Position numbers and translations under genes: made by a program. Of a stretch of DNA of 64,000 nucleotides, positions 8,421 through 17,941 are shown in pieces. Position 1 is the stretch's first letter, and every line of letters begins with the position of its first letter. Under the pieces are notes generated by a model that saw nothing but the letters and a program-made list of their open reading frames with translations, did not search any database and had not been told where the DNA came from. Source of the stretch: Planctomycetia bacterium (GTDB taxonomy: Bacteria; Planctomycetota; Planctomycetia; Pirellulales; PNKZ01); assembly GCA_021413845.1 (NCBI GenBank), contig JAIOPP010000020.1, forward strand, positions 93,713-157,712, given 5' to 3'.

Positions 8421-8636
8421 ATGGCGACGTTAGAGACATCAGGCACGACCGGCATCGGCGAGACTGCCGGCATCGTCTGGAAGACGCTTGCGGTGCAGGG
8501 GCCCACTTCGCTCACGAAGCTGATTAAGGAGACCGGAGCTCCGCGCGACACGGTGCTGCAAGCGCTCGGCTGGCTGGCCCGCGAAGATAAGATCGAAGTC
8601 GAAGACGGCCGCACGAAGAAATTCAGCTTGAAATAG
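8421..8636 (+). CDS. winged helix-turn-helix protein (DUF2582-like)
   Basis: 71 residues, preceded by an excellent ribosome-binding site (GGAGG at 8408-8412). After about ten residues the sequence IGETAGIVWKTLAVQGPTSL begins, then TKLIKETGAPRDTVLQALGWLAREDKIEVED. This is the short winged-helix fold of the DUF2582 family: two helices, a recognition helix and a beta wing ending in KKFSLK. It probably binds DNA and may be a small transcription regulator; its target is unknown. It is convergent with corA, with 18 bp between the stop codons. Confidence 0.85.
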   Translation: MATLETSGTTGIGETAGIVWKTLAVQGPTSLTKLIKETGAPRDTVLQALGWLAREDKIEVEDGRTKKFSLK

Positions 8637-8654
8637 CCGACCGGCGCGGATGGA

Positions 8655-9803
8655 TCAATCGGCTCCGTTCGATTCTCGATCTCGCTTCAGCAACGCGGAA
8701 TTCGACTGAGCGCCGAGCCAGCCGCGACGGTAGAAGAACCCCAGCATCCCGCACGCCGTCGCCAAGATAATGATCCAGACGAACAGATAGCCATACTTCC
8801 AGTTCAACTCCGGCATGTTCCAAGGTGAGTCGGCGTTGAAGTTCATGCCGTAGACGCCGACGATAAAGCTGAGCGGCATGAAGATCGTCGCGATCACGGT
8901 CAGCACGCGCATGATCTCGTTCATCCGATTGCTCAGGCTCGACAAGTAGAGATCCGTGAGATCGGAGCCCATTTCTCGATAGGTTTCTACGATGTCGATG
9001 ATCTGCACCGTGTGATCGTAGAGATCGCGCAGGTAAACACGCGTCTCCTCGCAGATGATCGACGAAGTATCTCGAGCCAACTCGTTCATCGCTTCGCGCA
9101 GCGGCCAGATGACGCGCCGCAGCGCGCGTAAATTGAATTTCGCTTCATGGATGCGCGCGGCTGCCGCAGGCGACGGCGTAAGAATCACTTCGTCTTCCAA
9201 TTCTTCCAACCGTTCGCCGAACTCTTCCAACAACGGAAAGAAGGCGTCGACCGCTCCGTCCAGCAAGGCGTAGGCCAGATAATCGGCACCCCGTTGCCGG
9301 ATCAAACCGTCGCTTTCGCGCAAGCGTCGGCGAACCGCATCGAAGCAGTCGCCCGGATCTTCTAAAAACGTGATGACGAACCGCTTCCCGACGAAGAAGC
9401 TCACTTGCTCCGTCTGCAAGATCTCCTTCTGCGCGTGCATGCGAATCGTGATGAACAGCAGTTCGCCGTAACGATCGATCTTCGGCCGTTGATGCACGTT
9501 GACGACGTCTTCCATCGCCAACGGATGAAGATGGAATAACGCCGCGATGTCGCGCAACGTCTTCTCGCTGCCGAGCCCTTCGACATTGATCCATACGACC
9601 TGTCCGGTCGCCAGATACGGCTTCACCGCCGCGACATCCGCGATGTCGCGATCGATCAGCTTATCTTTGTCGTAAGCCATCAAATGCATCTCCGGACACG
9701 GCGCTTGCGGATCGATGATGATCGAACCCGGCGGCGCGCCGGCCGTCGCTTTGCGACGCCGGAAATGCGGCAAACGATGTTTGTCAGGCTTCTGTCGGCT
9801 CAC
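8655..9803 (-). CDS. corA: magnesium/cobalt transporter CorA
   Basis: 382 residues. CorA proteins are pentameric channels for Mg2+ and Co2+ in the inner membrane. The large N-terminal cytoplasmic domain (about residues 30-300) ends in a long helix. Two C-terminal membrane helices follow, and the first ends with the diagnostic YGMNF motif (about residues 324-328). The short outer loop contains MPELNWKYGY, matching the family's conserved MPEL segment. The basic 25-residue N-terminus is an extension. It lies 95 bp downstream of the MscS-type channel gene on the same strand, so the two may share a transcript and a role in ion or osmotic balance. Confidence 0.95.
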   Translation of the reverse strand: MSRQKPDKHRLPHFRRRKATAGAPPGSIIIDPQAPCPEMHLMAYDKDKLIDRDIADVAAVKPYLATGQVVWINVEGLGSEKTLRDIAALFHLHPLAMEDVVNVHQRPKIDRYGELLFITIRMHAQKEILQTEQVSFFVGKRFVITFLEDPGDCFDAVRRRLRESDGLIRQRGADYLAYALLDGAVDAFFPLLEEFGERLEELEDEVILTPSPAAAARIHEAKFNLRALRRVIWPLREAMNELARDTSSIICEETRVYLRDLYDHTVQIIDIVETYREMGSDLTDLYLSSLSNRMNEIMRVLTVIATIFMPLSFIVGVYGMNFNADSPWNMPELNWKYGYLFVWIIILATACGMLGFFYRRGWLGAQSNSALLKRDRESNGAD

Positions 9804-9898
9804 GGCTTACGCCCCTTGCGAGGAAACTTCGCGACACGCCCTGCGGCAACGACGTTGAATCATCCTCGAACGAACCGGCGCTGTCGACCCTCGTCGAT

Positions 9899-12800
9899 TT
9901 AGGCGACCTTCTTCTCGGTCAGAGGAAATGACGTTCGATCCTCCAAACCGGCCAGCAACGACTGCGTCGTGCGAAGCACCATTTCCTTCGGCCCGGAGGC
10001 GATCTCCAGGCCGGCTTCGTCGAACGTGCGAAGAATCGTCGTGTTGAGTTGATGGCGTAGCGGCGTGAGCGCTTCCAAACCGGAACTAAAGACGCGCAAC
10101 TCGAACTCCAAACGTCCTTCGCCGACCTGCGTAAACGCCACGCTCGGCGAGGGATCGGCGAGCACCAAAGTATTCTCGCGGGCCGCCTGCAACAACAGTT
10201 CTCCGACCAACCGAACGTCGGAACCGTGCCCGACGCCGATGCGAATCACGGTTCGTAGCACATCGTCGGTGAGGGTCCAGTTGACGAGTTTTCCCGTAAT
10301 GAATTCCTTATTCGGAACGATCAATTCCTTGCGATCCCAATCGACGATCGTGGTCGCACGGCCGCGGATTCGATTCACCGTGCCGGTAACGTCGCCGATC
10401 GTGACGGTATCGCCGACGCGAATCGGGCGCTCGCAAAGAATGATGAGTCCGGAGATGAAGTTGGCGAAGATCTCCTGCAAGCCGAAACCCAGCCCGACGG
10501 TCATCGCGGCGGCGAGCCATTGCACGCTCGACCATTGCACGCCGACCGCATTGCACATCGCCACGACTCCTGCGATGTGAATGACGTAACGTGCGGCCGT
10601 CGTCACGGCGTAGCGAACTCCTTGATCGATCGGCAGCCAGCGTAAGCAAGAGATTTCCAATAGGCCCGGCAGGTTCCGACCCGCGACGATCGTCATGAAG
10701 AGAATGATCGCGGCCCAGGTGACATCGGCAGCCGTCACCCATTGCAATCGGACGACCTCGACGACTTGCGCCGCACCATCGGTTCGCGCGACCGACTCGG
10801 CTTGCGTGACGGCATAAGAATACAGCTGCCACCGGTCGAGGAATTGCAGGGCGGGAAGCATGTCGGTCCAGATCCACCAGGTGCCCATCAGGAGCACCAA
10901 AGCCCCGAAACTATTCAGAATTCGCCGACTCTGGATATCGATCGTTTTCAAACTGAGCCCTGCCACGGCACGGCGCGGTGGGGCAACGATGCCGCTCGTC
11001 GTGGATATCGACGCTGCAATACTAGTTCCTAGTTTTGCGAAGCGTGCGGCGTCCGTCGTCGTTTCGAGTTGCGTCGGCGAGGTTTGCGCCATCTGTTGCC
11101 GCGCCAATTTCCGGCGAGCGACATAGAGCCAACGGAGGAGCAAGCCGCGCACCAGAACGCAACCGAGGACCAACCACAGCGTGCTTTGCAGTCGATAAGC
11201 GAGTTGCAACGCAGCGTAATGGTAGCCCGCGAGCGAGAGCCCGATGAGAACCGCCGGCGGCAGGCAACCGCCGATGAACCACAACCGCCGAAGACGATGA
11301 CGGAAATCGTCGACATCTTCGTCGGAAAGCCGAGCGAGAATTCCTTTGGTCGGATGCAATGCAAATTGAGCGGCGCGCAACAGGCAAGCCATGCCGACGA
11401 CGAACGCCGCCCGCCCGAGCGAAGCTTGCCAAGCGACGACTTCGAAAGACTCCATCGCCGCCGCGATCGCCGTAGCAGGAATGCCGATCGAGGCGAGACG
11501 CCACATCAGTCGACGCGTTCGATCGGCGATCTCGCTCGGCATGTTCAGATGCGCGACGGCAAGACCGTTGCGGCGGAGCGACTGCCGTACGAGGGCGATC
11601 GTCGCCCACACCGGGGCCGTCACGAACATGGCCGTTGCCAAGGCGCGAACGAAGCCATCGGCATTCGATTGCGCCGACAGGCGCGAACCGAGAAACCACA
11701 ACACGGCCGGGGCAGGGGAGGCGACGACGATCGTTAGAGCGAGAGCCTGAATCGTCGGACGAATGCCGACCGTGACGTCTTGCTCCGCGTCGGTCCCCAA
11801 TTTCGCGATTCGGGACCGACTTCGATGCAGGCACAGCACGAACGCCACGGCCGTGACAAGCGCAACGAACCAGACCAGCGGCGCCGCTCGAGCGTCGGCG
11901 ATGAGCCGCGAGCCGACGTCGAGCCAATTACTCGGGCTCACCAATTGACTTGTCGCAGCGGTAAAGTCGGCGGACGTGAGCCCTGTTTGGGGCGGATAAC
12001 TCGCGACCCAGAGAATTCGTTCGTCGATATAGGTCTGATAGAGCCGCACCGTCTGCATCAGCTCGCGTTCGGTCTTATCTTGCTCCAGCACCATCGCGTT
12101 GAAGTAGGCGTTGTAATCGGCGATCAACGCATCGAGATAGCCGCGCCGCGCCGTGAGCAATTCTCGAATAGCGGGCTCTAATTTTCTTCGCTCTTCATCG
12201 TCGAGCTTTTCCTCCAACGGAGCGAACACCGCAAGGGTTTGCGCATCGATATCGGCAAGCTCCGAGCGCTGTGCTTCGAGATCGACGAGTTGCAGTTTCG
12301 TGCTCGCGATTTCCTGCTGCCGATCACGAACGGAATCGCCGAGCACGCGCACATCGGGAAGCTGCCGGCGTTGCTTCACGAGCAACTGCCCGAGATCACC
12401 CGTGAGATCGGCGACTTGCCTCATGTGGGAGAATTCGCTTTTGAGCCGCGCCAGCCGTTGCTTCGTTTCCTTGACGTTGCGCTGCACGACTTTCAATTTC
12501 GCGGCCGGTCCGTCGGCGGCGCTCCGCTGCTGCGTCAAGCGTTCGTTTTCTTCCGCCCAAGGGAGCAACTCGCGGCGTGTCGTGATGAGTTTCCAACGCG
12601 CATCGCGGGCCTGCTCTTCCGCGACGACTTCCATCCGCCGCCCGACCGCTTCCTTCCACACGGCCGTTTGTTTGTCCAAAGCATTCGTGGTGCGTATCGC
12701 GATGTCTAACCGCATACGCAACAACTCTCGCGTCGCTTCGTAGCTCGGCAACTCTTGTGCATAAGAAGCTCGCTCGGCAAGGATGTTCGCGCGACGCGTC

Positions 12801-13420
12801 AGGAGCAGGACCCGCTGCGCTTTTTCCGCCGCCTCGTTCCGTTCGCCGCCGGTTGCCGGCGCTGCGCCGAGTTGCCGGTAGAGTTCTTCCAACCGCTTAC
12901 GAGCGGCTTCGTCGAGGGTGCGTACTTCATCGAAGCGCGTCGTCCGACGGCGCTGCTGACCTTCCAAGTCGACTTGACCTTCGCGCGACGTTTTCAGTTC
13001 GGCTTCGAGTAGCGCCAGCCGTTGTTTCAATTCATCGAGGTTCTCGGAGTTCGGCTTCTCCGGAGGCGCGTCGTCGGGTGCTTCGCTTTCGAGTGCCTTG
13101 AGCTTCTCTGTTTCCGCGGGAGCTTGCCCGCGCTGAGCATCGAACTCGGCTCCTTTCGCGCGCCACTGATCCGCTTGGCGCAGTTCGTCGAGTGCTTGCC
13201 GATAAAGTTCGACGATGCTTTTCTTCACATCGCCGTTCGATTCGGGATCTTGCTCGGCGGCCTGCAGCGCCGCTTCGATTTGCGCGGCCGAGACATCGAC
13301 CGTCGGCTGCGTCGTTGGAGCCGGCGTCGATTGTGCCGCGACGATGCCAACGCCGCTCACCATCAGCAAGTAGACGGACGCCGCCGAACGGAAAACCCGC
13401 GACATGATTCGATGCGACAT
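9899..13420 (-). CDS. large MscK/MscM-type mechanosensitive channel
   Basis: 1173 residues, the size of MscK/YjeP-type channels. A signal peptide (about 1-30) is followed by a long periplasmic coiled-coil region (about 90-470) rich in Glu, Arg, Leu and Gln. Eight or more membrane helices then run to about residue 1010. The MscS pore and beta domain follow: GLGFGLQEIFANFISGLIIL, then RPIRVGDTVTIGDVTGTVNR and IVPNKEFITGKLVNW. It is expected to open under membrane tension and release solutes during hypo-osmotic shock. The family usually forms heptamers. ATG at 13420 is used; MSRVFRS at 13405 is an alternative start. Confidence 0.92.
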   Translation of the reverse strand: MSHRIMSRVFRSAASVYLLMVSGVGIVAAQSTPAPTTQPTVDVSAAQIEAALQAAEQDPESNGDVKKSIVELYRQALDELRQADQWRAKGAEFDAQRGQAPAETEKLKALESEAPDDAPPEKPNSENLDELKQRLALLEAELKTSREGQVDLEGQQRRRTTRFDEVRTLDEAARKRLEELYRQLGAAPATGGERNEAAEKAQRVLLLTRRANILAERASYAQELPSYEATRELLRMRLDIAIRTTNALDKQTAVWKEAVGRRMEVVAEEQARDARWKLITTRRELLPWAEENERLTQQRSAADGPAAKLKVVQRNVKETKQRLARLKSEFSHMRQVADLTGDLGQLLVKQRRQLPDVRVLGDSVRDRQQEIASTKLQLVDLEAQRSELADIDAQTLAVFAPLEEKLDDEERRKLEPAIRELLTARRGYLDALIADYNAYFNAMVLEQDKTERELMQTVRLYQTYIDERILWVASYPPQTGLTSADFTAATSQLVSPSNWLDVGSRLIADARAAPLVWFVALVTAVAFVLCLHRSRSRIAKLGTDAEQDVTVGIRPTIQALALTIVVASPAPAVLWFLGSRLSAQSNADGFVRALATAMFVTAPVWATIALVRQSLRRNGLAVAHLNMPSEIADRTRRLMWRLASIGIPATAIAAAMESFEVVAWQASLGRAAFVVGMACLLRAAQFALHPTKGILARLSDEDVDDFRHRLRRLWFIGGCLPPAVLIGLSLAGYHYAALQLAYRLQSTLWLVLGCVLVRGLLLRWLYVARRKLARQQMAQTSPTQLETTTDAARFAKLGTSIAASISTTSGIVAPPRRAVAGLSLKTIDIQSRRILNSFGALVLLMGTWWIWTDMLPALQFLDRWQLYSYAVTQAESVARTDGAAQVVEVVRLQWVTAADVTWAAIILFMTIVAGRNLPGLLEISCLRWLPIDQGVRYAVTTAARYVIHIAGVVAMCNAVGVQWSSVQWLAAAMTVGLGFGLQEIFANFISGLIILCERPIRVGDTVTIGDVTGTVNRIRGRATTIVDWDRKELIVPNKEFITGKLVNWTLTDDVLRTVIRIGVGHGSDVRLVGELLLQAARENTLVLADPSPSVAFTQVGEGRLEFELRVFSSGLEALTPLRHQLNTTILRTFDEAGLEIASGPKEMVLRTTQSLLAGLEDRTSFPLTEKKVA

Positions 13421-13629
13421 TGCCTGCGATTCCTTTCGCGGCCCAAGCTACTTTGATAACTCCTCGCCGCCGGCAAATGCCGGTCGGTGAGGGGTCGCGA
13501 TTGTAACTCGCGCAACGAACGTCGGCCACGCCAATCAGCGGCGTTGCAAGGCGTTACCGGCATTCACGTTGCGAATCGTCTCAACTGCGTGCCGGCGGTC
13601 GTAAGCCGCACCATGAAAAGTCCGTGCTC

Positions 13630-15495
13630 TCAGGGAGCCGGGTGCGGCGGCGGACGCGATCCGGTAGGGGTCGATGTCGGAACCGGTCGATTGATCAGTT
13701 CGATGACCTTTGCCGACAACGCGCTCGCGTTGGCGTTGGTCGGTTCATCGATCAAGAGTCGATCCAGATAATAGCGTGCCTCGTCTAAGCGCAGCTGTCG
13801 ATAGTAGGTGTCCGCTAACGAGTATCGCGCCTCCGAATGGGTAGGCTCGATCCGCAGAACTTCCAAATAATGGCGCTCGGCATCGGCCCACTTGCTGCGA
13901 TAGAGAAAGATATTAGCAAGATTAAAATGGGCACTGGTGTAGTTCGGTTCCATCTTCAATGTTAAGTAATACTGCTCGATCGCTCGATCCATCGACTCCG
14001 GCGTACCTTCGATTTGCAAGTACACGCCGAAGTTGTACTTCGCACGCTCGTTGCCGGGAGCCTTGTGTGTCGCGTCTTCCCACAACGCGACCTGACTCCG
14101 ATAGTCGTAGTTGCGGCGCAGCGTCAACCCAATCAAAGCCGTCGCGAGAAGCGCGACGACGACGCTCTTAAAGATCAAGCCGGTCGTCTCGCGTAAGCCG
14201 AACTTTCCGCCAAGCGCGTTGAGGCCTGCATTTCCGACGACGACGATCAAGGCAACGATCGGCGCGAGCGGCAAGTACATTCGATGTTCGAAGCAAAGAT
14301 CGATGATCGGCGCGATGCTCGACGTAGGCGCTAAGATCAAGAAGAAAGAACCGGCGAGGAAGCCGAGCGGTGGACAACGAAAAAGCGCGATCAGCGTCAA
14401 GAATCCGAATCCGCCGACGACGATCGCAGGAAAAACGATTCTTTCCCACTCGAACTTGGTCGGCCGCGGAGCGATATACGGAAACCGGTCCGACGCCGGC
14501 CAGGTCACCGGCATGCGCCAAGCGTAGTCGATGTTCAGATCCACCGGCAAGACGGCAAGCTGCATGTAGCGCCGTACGACTCCCAATTGCGTTAGCGCGT
14601 ACTCCTGGGGCGTCACGCGCGAAGTGTCGAGAATTCCCGCATTGGGGTAATCTTTCCAGGTGAAGGCCATCAAGAAGAACAACAGCCCGAGCGTAACGAA
14701 AGTCGCCAAATGATAAAGCCCGCGGTTTCGCAGGAGCTCGCCCCAGGCGGAAGCGACGAACGTCCGGTCATACCAGAGCACGACGAACGGAGCAGTGATC
14801 ATCACTTCTTTCGCGCCCATTCCGCACAGACACGCGAACACCGACGCAATCGCCCAGCCCCACCGTAAGCGGCTCCCGTCGGCGAAGCGAGTGAATGCGT
14901 AGAGCGTCAGCAAATAGAACATCCCCATCAGCGATTCATGCCGCTGATAGAGATAAGTAATGCTCTGCGTGTTCAACGGATGAACGACCCAAAGGAGCGC
15001 CACGACCAACGCGACACGCTCGGACGAATTCGCAAAACGTCCTCCGAGACAAGCGGCGGCGAACCCGCGGCGCGCAACGCCGTACAGCGCAAGACCCGCG
15101 ATGATATGAATCGCGATGCCCGTAGCATGCCACACGGGCAAGTAGTGCCCCGACGTCGGCTCGATACCGAACGTTTTCGTCACGAATTGCGACGTCTTAA
15201 AGTCGAGAGCGAACGACAGGTAAACGAGCGGTCGCGTTCGTGCCTCGATGAAAAATCGCTCGACCTTCGACTTCTCACCGCTCCAGATATCTCCGATCCA
15301 CGCCTGCTCGACGATGTAGTTGAACCCATCGAACACGAAGGGAACATGAAACGAATTGCCGTACGCCATCAGAGGCGCGAGGATCAGCACGACCCAGCCG
15401 AAGCGCCGCGCAAAGCTCTCGCTGCGCGACGACAAGCAAGCGTCCGGTGACGACGTCGTCTCTTGCTTAGGCGCCGCGGCGCCGCTCACGCTCAT
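13630..15495 (-). CDS. multi-pass membrane protein with C-terminal TPRs (TMTC-like)
   Basis: 621 residues. The first part has ten or so membrane helices. It opens with PLMAYGNSFHVPFVFDGFNY and RPLVYLSFALDF, the layout of TMTC/DUF1736-type GT-C glycosyltransferases, where an acidic residue in the first lumenal loop follows F-x-x-D. The C-terminal 150 residues (about 455-600) are TPRs: AKYNFGVYLQIEG, TSAHFNLANIFLYRSKWADA, SEARYSLADTYYRQLRLDEA. A role in adding sugars to envelope proteins is possible but inferred only from architecture. It lies 34 bp after the gene ending at 15530. Confidence 0.75.
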   Translation of the reverse strand: MSVSGAAAPKQETTSSPDACLSSRSESFARRFGWVVLILAPLMAYGNSFHVPFVFDGFNYIVEQAWIGDIWSGEKSKVERFFIEARTRPLVYLSFALDFKTSQFVTKTFGIEPTSGHYLPVWHATGIAIHIIAGLALYGVARRGFAAACLGGRFANSSERVALVVALLWVVHPLNTQSITYLYQRHESLMGMFYLLTLYAFTRFADGSRLRWGWAIASVFACLCGMGAKEVMITAPFVVLWYDRTFVASAWGELLRNRGLYHLATFVTLGLLFFLMAFTWKDYPNAGILDTSRVTPQEYALTQLGVVRRYMQLAVLPVDLNIDYAWRMPVTWPASDRFPYIAPRPTKFEWERIVFPAIVVGGFGFLTLIALFRCPPLGFLAGSFFLILAPTSSIAPIIDLCFEHRMYLPLAPIVALIVVVGNAGLNALGGKFGLRETTGLIFKSVVVALLATALIGLTLRRNYDYRSQVALWEDATHKAPGNERAKYNFGVYLQIEGTPESMDRAIEQYYLTLKMEPNYTSAHFNLANIFLYRSKWADAERHYLEVLRIEPTHSEARYSLADTYYRQLRLDEARYYLDRLLIDEPTNANASALSAKVIELINRPVPTSTPTGSRPPPHPAP

Positions 15496-15529
15496 GCCGC
15501 GACCTCGCGCGCAAGCGTCGCTCGCTCTA

Positions 15530-15982
15530 CTACCTGAAGCGCTTGATGAAGTTGCGATGCCCCGGCATCGGAGCGTGCGGCTCCCAACCCAGCCGGGCCA
15601 GGAAGCGATCGGAAAGTTTCAGATTCGAGGCGTCGCATACGAGGGCGTCGGCATTCTTAAGGCGGGCGATTTCATCCAACGTCGTCAGCGCGCGCCGGAA
15701 GGTCGCGTAGTCGGCATCGCGCGTCGTTTCGACGTATTGCAACGCAATGAACTTCGGGCAGCTGCGGGGCTGATTGAAGTATAGCCGACACCGGTTGCCC
15801 CGGAGAAGACGGTGCGCCAGTTGTCCGAAGAATCGTGTGCCGAGTTCCGTCGAGACCTTCGGAAACGGGCGGTAGGTCACGCGAAGCAGTTGCCCCTCGA
15901 TGGTTTCGATCACGCCGTATCGCCGCCGCACGACGACTTCGGCGGACGACGAAAGATCGGTGATGGTTTCGTAGAGCAACAT
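15530..15982 (-). CDS. conserved hypothetical protein
   Basis: 150 residues from the ATG at 15982; the frame can be extended to a TTG at 16018. The sequence has alternating strands and helices, for example LLRVTYRPFPKVSTELGTRF and CPKFIALQYVETTRDADYAT, and ends SDRFLARLGWEPHAP followed by a basic tail (GHRNFIKRF). There is no signal peptide and no membrane helix. The end loosely recalls acetyltransferase-like folds, but no catalytic motif is recognised and I do not assign a function. It sits between the prepilin peptidase and the TMTC-like gene, all on one strand. Confidence 0.7.
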   Translation of the reverse strand: MLLYETITDLSSSAEVVVRRRYGVIETIEGQLLRVTYRPFPKVSTELGTRFFGQLAHRLLRGNRCRLYFNQPRSCPKFIALQYVETTRDADYATFRRALTTLDEIARLKNADALVCDASNLKLSDRFLARLGWEPHAPMPGHRNFIKRFR

Positions 15983-16096
15983 CGGCAAACGCTCGATCGG
16001 GCAGCGAAAATTCAGCAAGAGAGCCTTCGAGACCGAAGTTCTCCCGTGAAGTCTAGCTCCGAAATAAGCCGAGAATATCGACGCCGGCCGAATCGT

Positions 16097-17386
16097 CTAC
16101 CGGCTGCCGAACGAGCGCAACGCCCGCAATAATGCCAGACTACAACCCAAGAGAAGAAACCCGACGACGAGCACCCCAGGCACGAGCCACGCCATCATGA
16201 ACCGGTCCGACGCCCATTCCCACACCGGGCTCCAAGCCAAGATTACGGCCATTGCGGCGGAGCAGAGGTAAGGGCCGTACGGGAGCATTTCGCGCGTCCC
16301 GAAGAACCAAGACGGGAGACAAAGGATGAGCGCGGCGATCGGAGCGGCGAAGAACACGATCAAGGCCGGCTGCCAACCGAGATACGCGCCGATCATCGCC
16401 ATGAGCGTGACGTCGCCGAAGCCCATCGCTTCCTTTTGAAAGGCCCATCCACCGAGAATGCGCACGATCCAGACGATCGCCGCTCCGCCGGCTAAGCCGA
16501 TCAGCGCAGTCAACAGCGAGCCCCAACGAAGCGCTTCGTAGTTCCAAACCAGGCCGATCAGCGCCGAGCCGACGATGCCCGTACCGACGACCCAAGGTAT
16601 CGATGGATCGAGACGGATGCGCGCCATCGTCACTCGCGCCGTGCGACGCACTCGGAGGATGTTCCACTTGAGCGGCGGCAAGCGTCCGCCGAAGATCAAG
16701 CCCCAACACCAGAGCCAAAAGCACGCCAGTCCGACGATGAGCCCGATCGTCCGTCCGCCGCCGAAGACCGCCTGAGGCCAAATCTCGGGAGCTGCGGCAT
16801 CGAGCGGCAGTACGCGTCCGGTTCGCAGATCGAATAAGTGCGGCAGCAGCCCCCAAGGAAGCAACGTCAACAACGCGAGCCCCAGCAGCGTGCCTGGTAC
16901 CGTAACCGCATCCGGAATGTTGCGTTCATCGGCGTCGATCAGCGAAGCCGCGAGCATGAACATGCCGAGCACCAGATGCACGAAGAATTGCACGTGCAAA
17001 ATAAAACTCAAAGCAACGTCCGCGGCGATCGCCGGCGGCTGGGCAGGCGGAGATAACAAACCTCCTTGCACCGTCTCCCACCAATACCAACAAGGAATGC
17101 CGATCGCGCAGCCGATCTCGATCAAGAGGGGACGAATCCAAAATCCTCGCCCCAGCGTCGGCGCCATGCGCCGCAATCGCCACCAGCCGTAGATCGGCAG
17201 CCGATCCGAGGGCCCGAACGCCGTATCGCGCGGATGCCGGCGCGACCAAGGGCTATGGAATCGGGGCTCGTAGGCCAACGAATAGGTCGCCCAATTGACG
17301 ACGGCAGCCAGCAACATGCCGACCAGGGCCGCGAGCGACAATCGGACGCCGAGCGGCAACGACAGAAAGCCGAGAAACAAATTCAC
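16097..17386 (-). CDS. A24-family prepilin peptidase with a degenerate methyltransferase half
   Basis: 429 residues from the GTG at 17386. That GTG overlaps the aroK stop codon in a GTGA, which fixes the start. The C-terminal half holds the two catalytic aspartates of type IV prepilin peptidases, in SLIDADERNIPDA (Asp151) and EAMGFGDVTLMAM, between several membrane helices. The N-terminal half keeps the outline of the N-methyltransferase domain (NWATYSLAYEPRF, DRLPIYGWWRLR, WIRPLLIEIG), but the CxxC pairs that bind zinc are gone. It probably cleaves type IV pilin-like or type II secretion pseudopilin leader peptides. No pilin gene is nearby. Confidence 0.85.
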   Translation of the reverse strand: MNLFLGFLSLPLGVRLSLAALVGMLLAAVVNWATYSLAYEPRFHSPWSRRHPRDTAFGPSDRLPIYGWWRLRRMAPTLGRGFWIRPLLIEIGCAIGIPCWYWWETVQGGLLSPPAQPPAIAADVALSFILHVQFFVHLVLGMFMLAASLIDADERNIPDAVTVPGTLLGLALLTLLPWGLLPHLFDLRTGRVLPLDAAAPEIWPQAVFGGGRTIGLIVGLACFWLWCWGLIFGGRLPPLKWNILRVRRTARVTMARIRLDPSIPWVVGTGIVGSALIGLVWNYEALRWGSLLTALIGLAGGAAIVWIVRILGGWAFQKEAMGFGDVTLMAMIGAYLGWQPALIVFFAAPIAALILCLPSWFFGTREMLPYGPYLCSAAMAVILAWSPVWEWASDRFMMAWLVPGVLVVGFLLLGCSLALLRALRSFGSR

Positions 17387-17919
17387 GACGGCTCCCTTAC
17401 GGGCCGAAGACCCAACCGAGCGATGATTTCTTCCGCGGCGACTTCCGGAGGAGCGGCGTCCGTATCGACGATGAGCGCCGCACATTCGCGATACCAAGGC
17501 TCGCGCTTCGCGAGCAACATCGCGATCTCAGGCAAGCCGCCGTGAAGCGTGAGGTTCGGCCGGCGCCCGAGGGTCACGGCATCGGCTTCGATCCGCGCAT
17601 GCAACGTCTCCGGACCTGCCTGCAGCCACACGACGCCGGGGCGTCCGCGGATCAGATCGCGATTCCGCTCGCGTACCACGACTCCGCCACCGAGTGCGAC
17701 GATGGTCTGCTCCCGCTCCAGCACATCGGCCAGGACTTCCGATTCCAAGTTCCGAAACGCTTCTTCGCCGTCTTCGGCGAACATCGCGGCGATCGTCTTC
17801 CCCGCGCGGCGCTCCAACTCGACATCGGCATCGAGCCAGCTCCAACCGAGCCGCTCGGCGATATGCCGCGCGACGGTCGTCTTTCCGGTCCCTCGATATC
17901 CGATGAGCAGCAAATTCAT
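17383..17919 (-). CDS. aroK: shikimate kinase
   Basis: 178 residues, the normal length. It phosphorylates shikimate at the 3-OH in the chorismate pathway. A Walker A motif GYRGTGKT is at residues 7-14, the shikimate-binding D-A-D (WLDADVELE) at about 30-32, the FRNLESE segment with the conserved Arg at about 57, GGGVV at about 77-81, and the lid RRPNLT later on. It starts 22 bp after aroDE, the preceding step in the pathway, and its stop overlaps the prepilin peptidase start by four bases. Confidence 0.95.
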   Translation of the reverse strand: MNLLLIGYRGTGKTTVARHIAERLGWSWLDADVELERRAGKTIAAMFAEDGEEAFRNLESEVLADVLEREQTIVALGGGVVVRERNRDLIRGRPGVVWLQAGPETLHARIEADAVTLGRRPNLTLHGGLPEIAMLLAKREPWYRECAALIVDTDAAPPEVAAEEIIARLGLRPVREPS

Positions 17920-17941
17920 ATTTCGCTTCGAGAGTCCGGCG

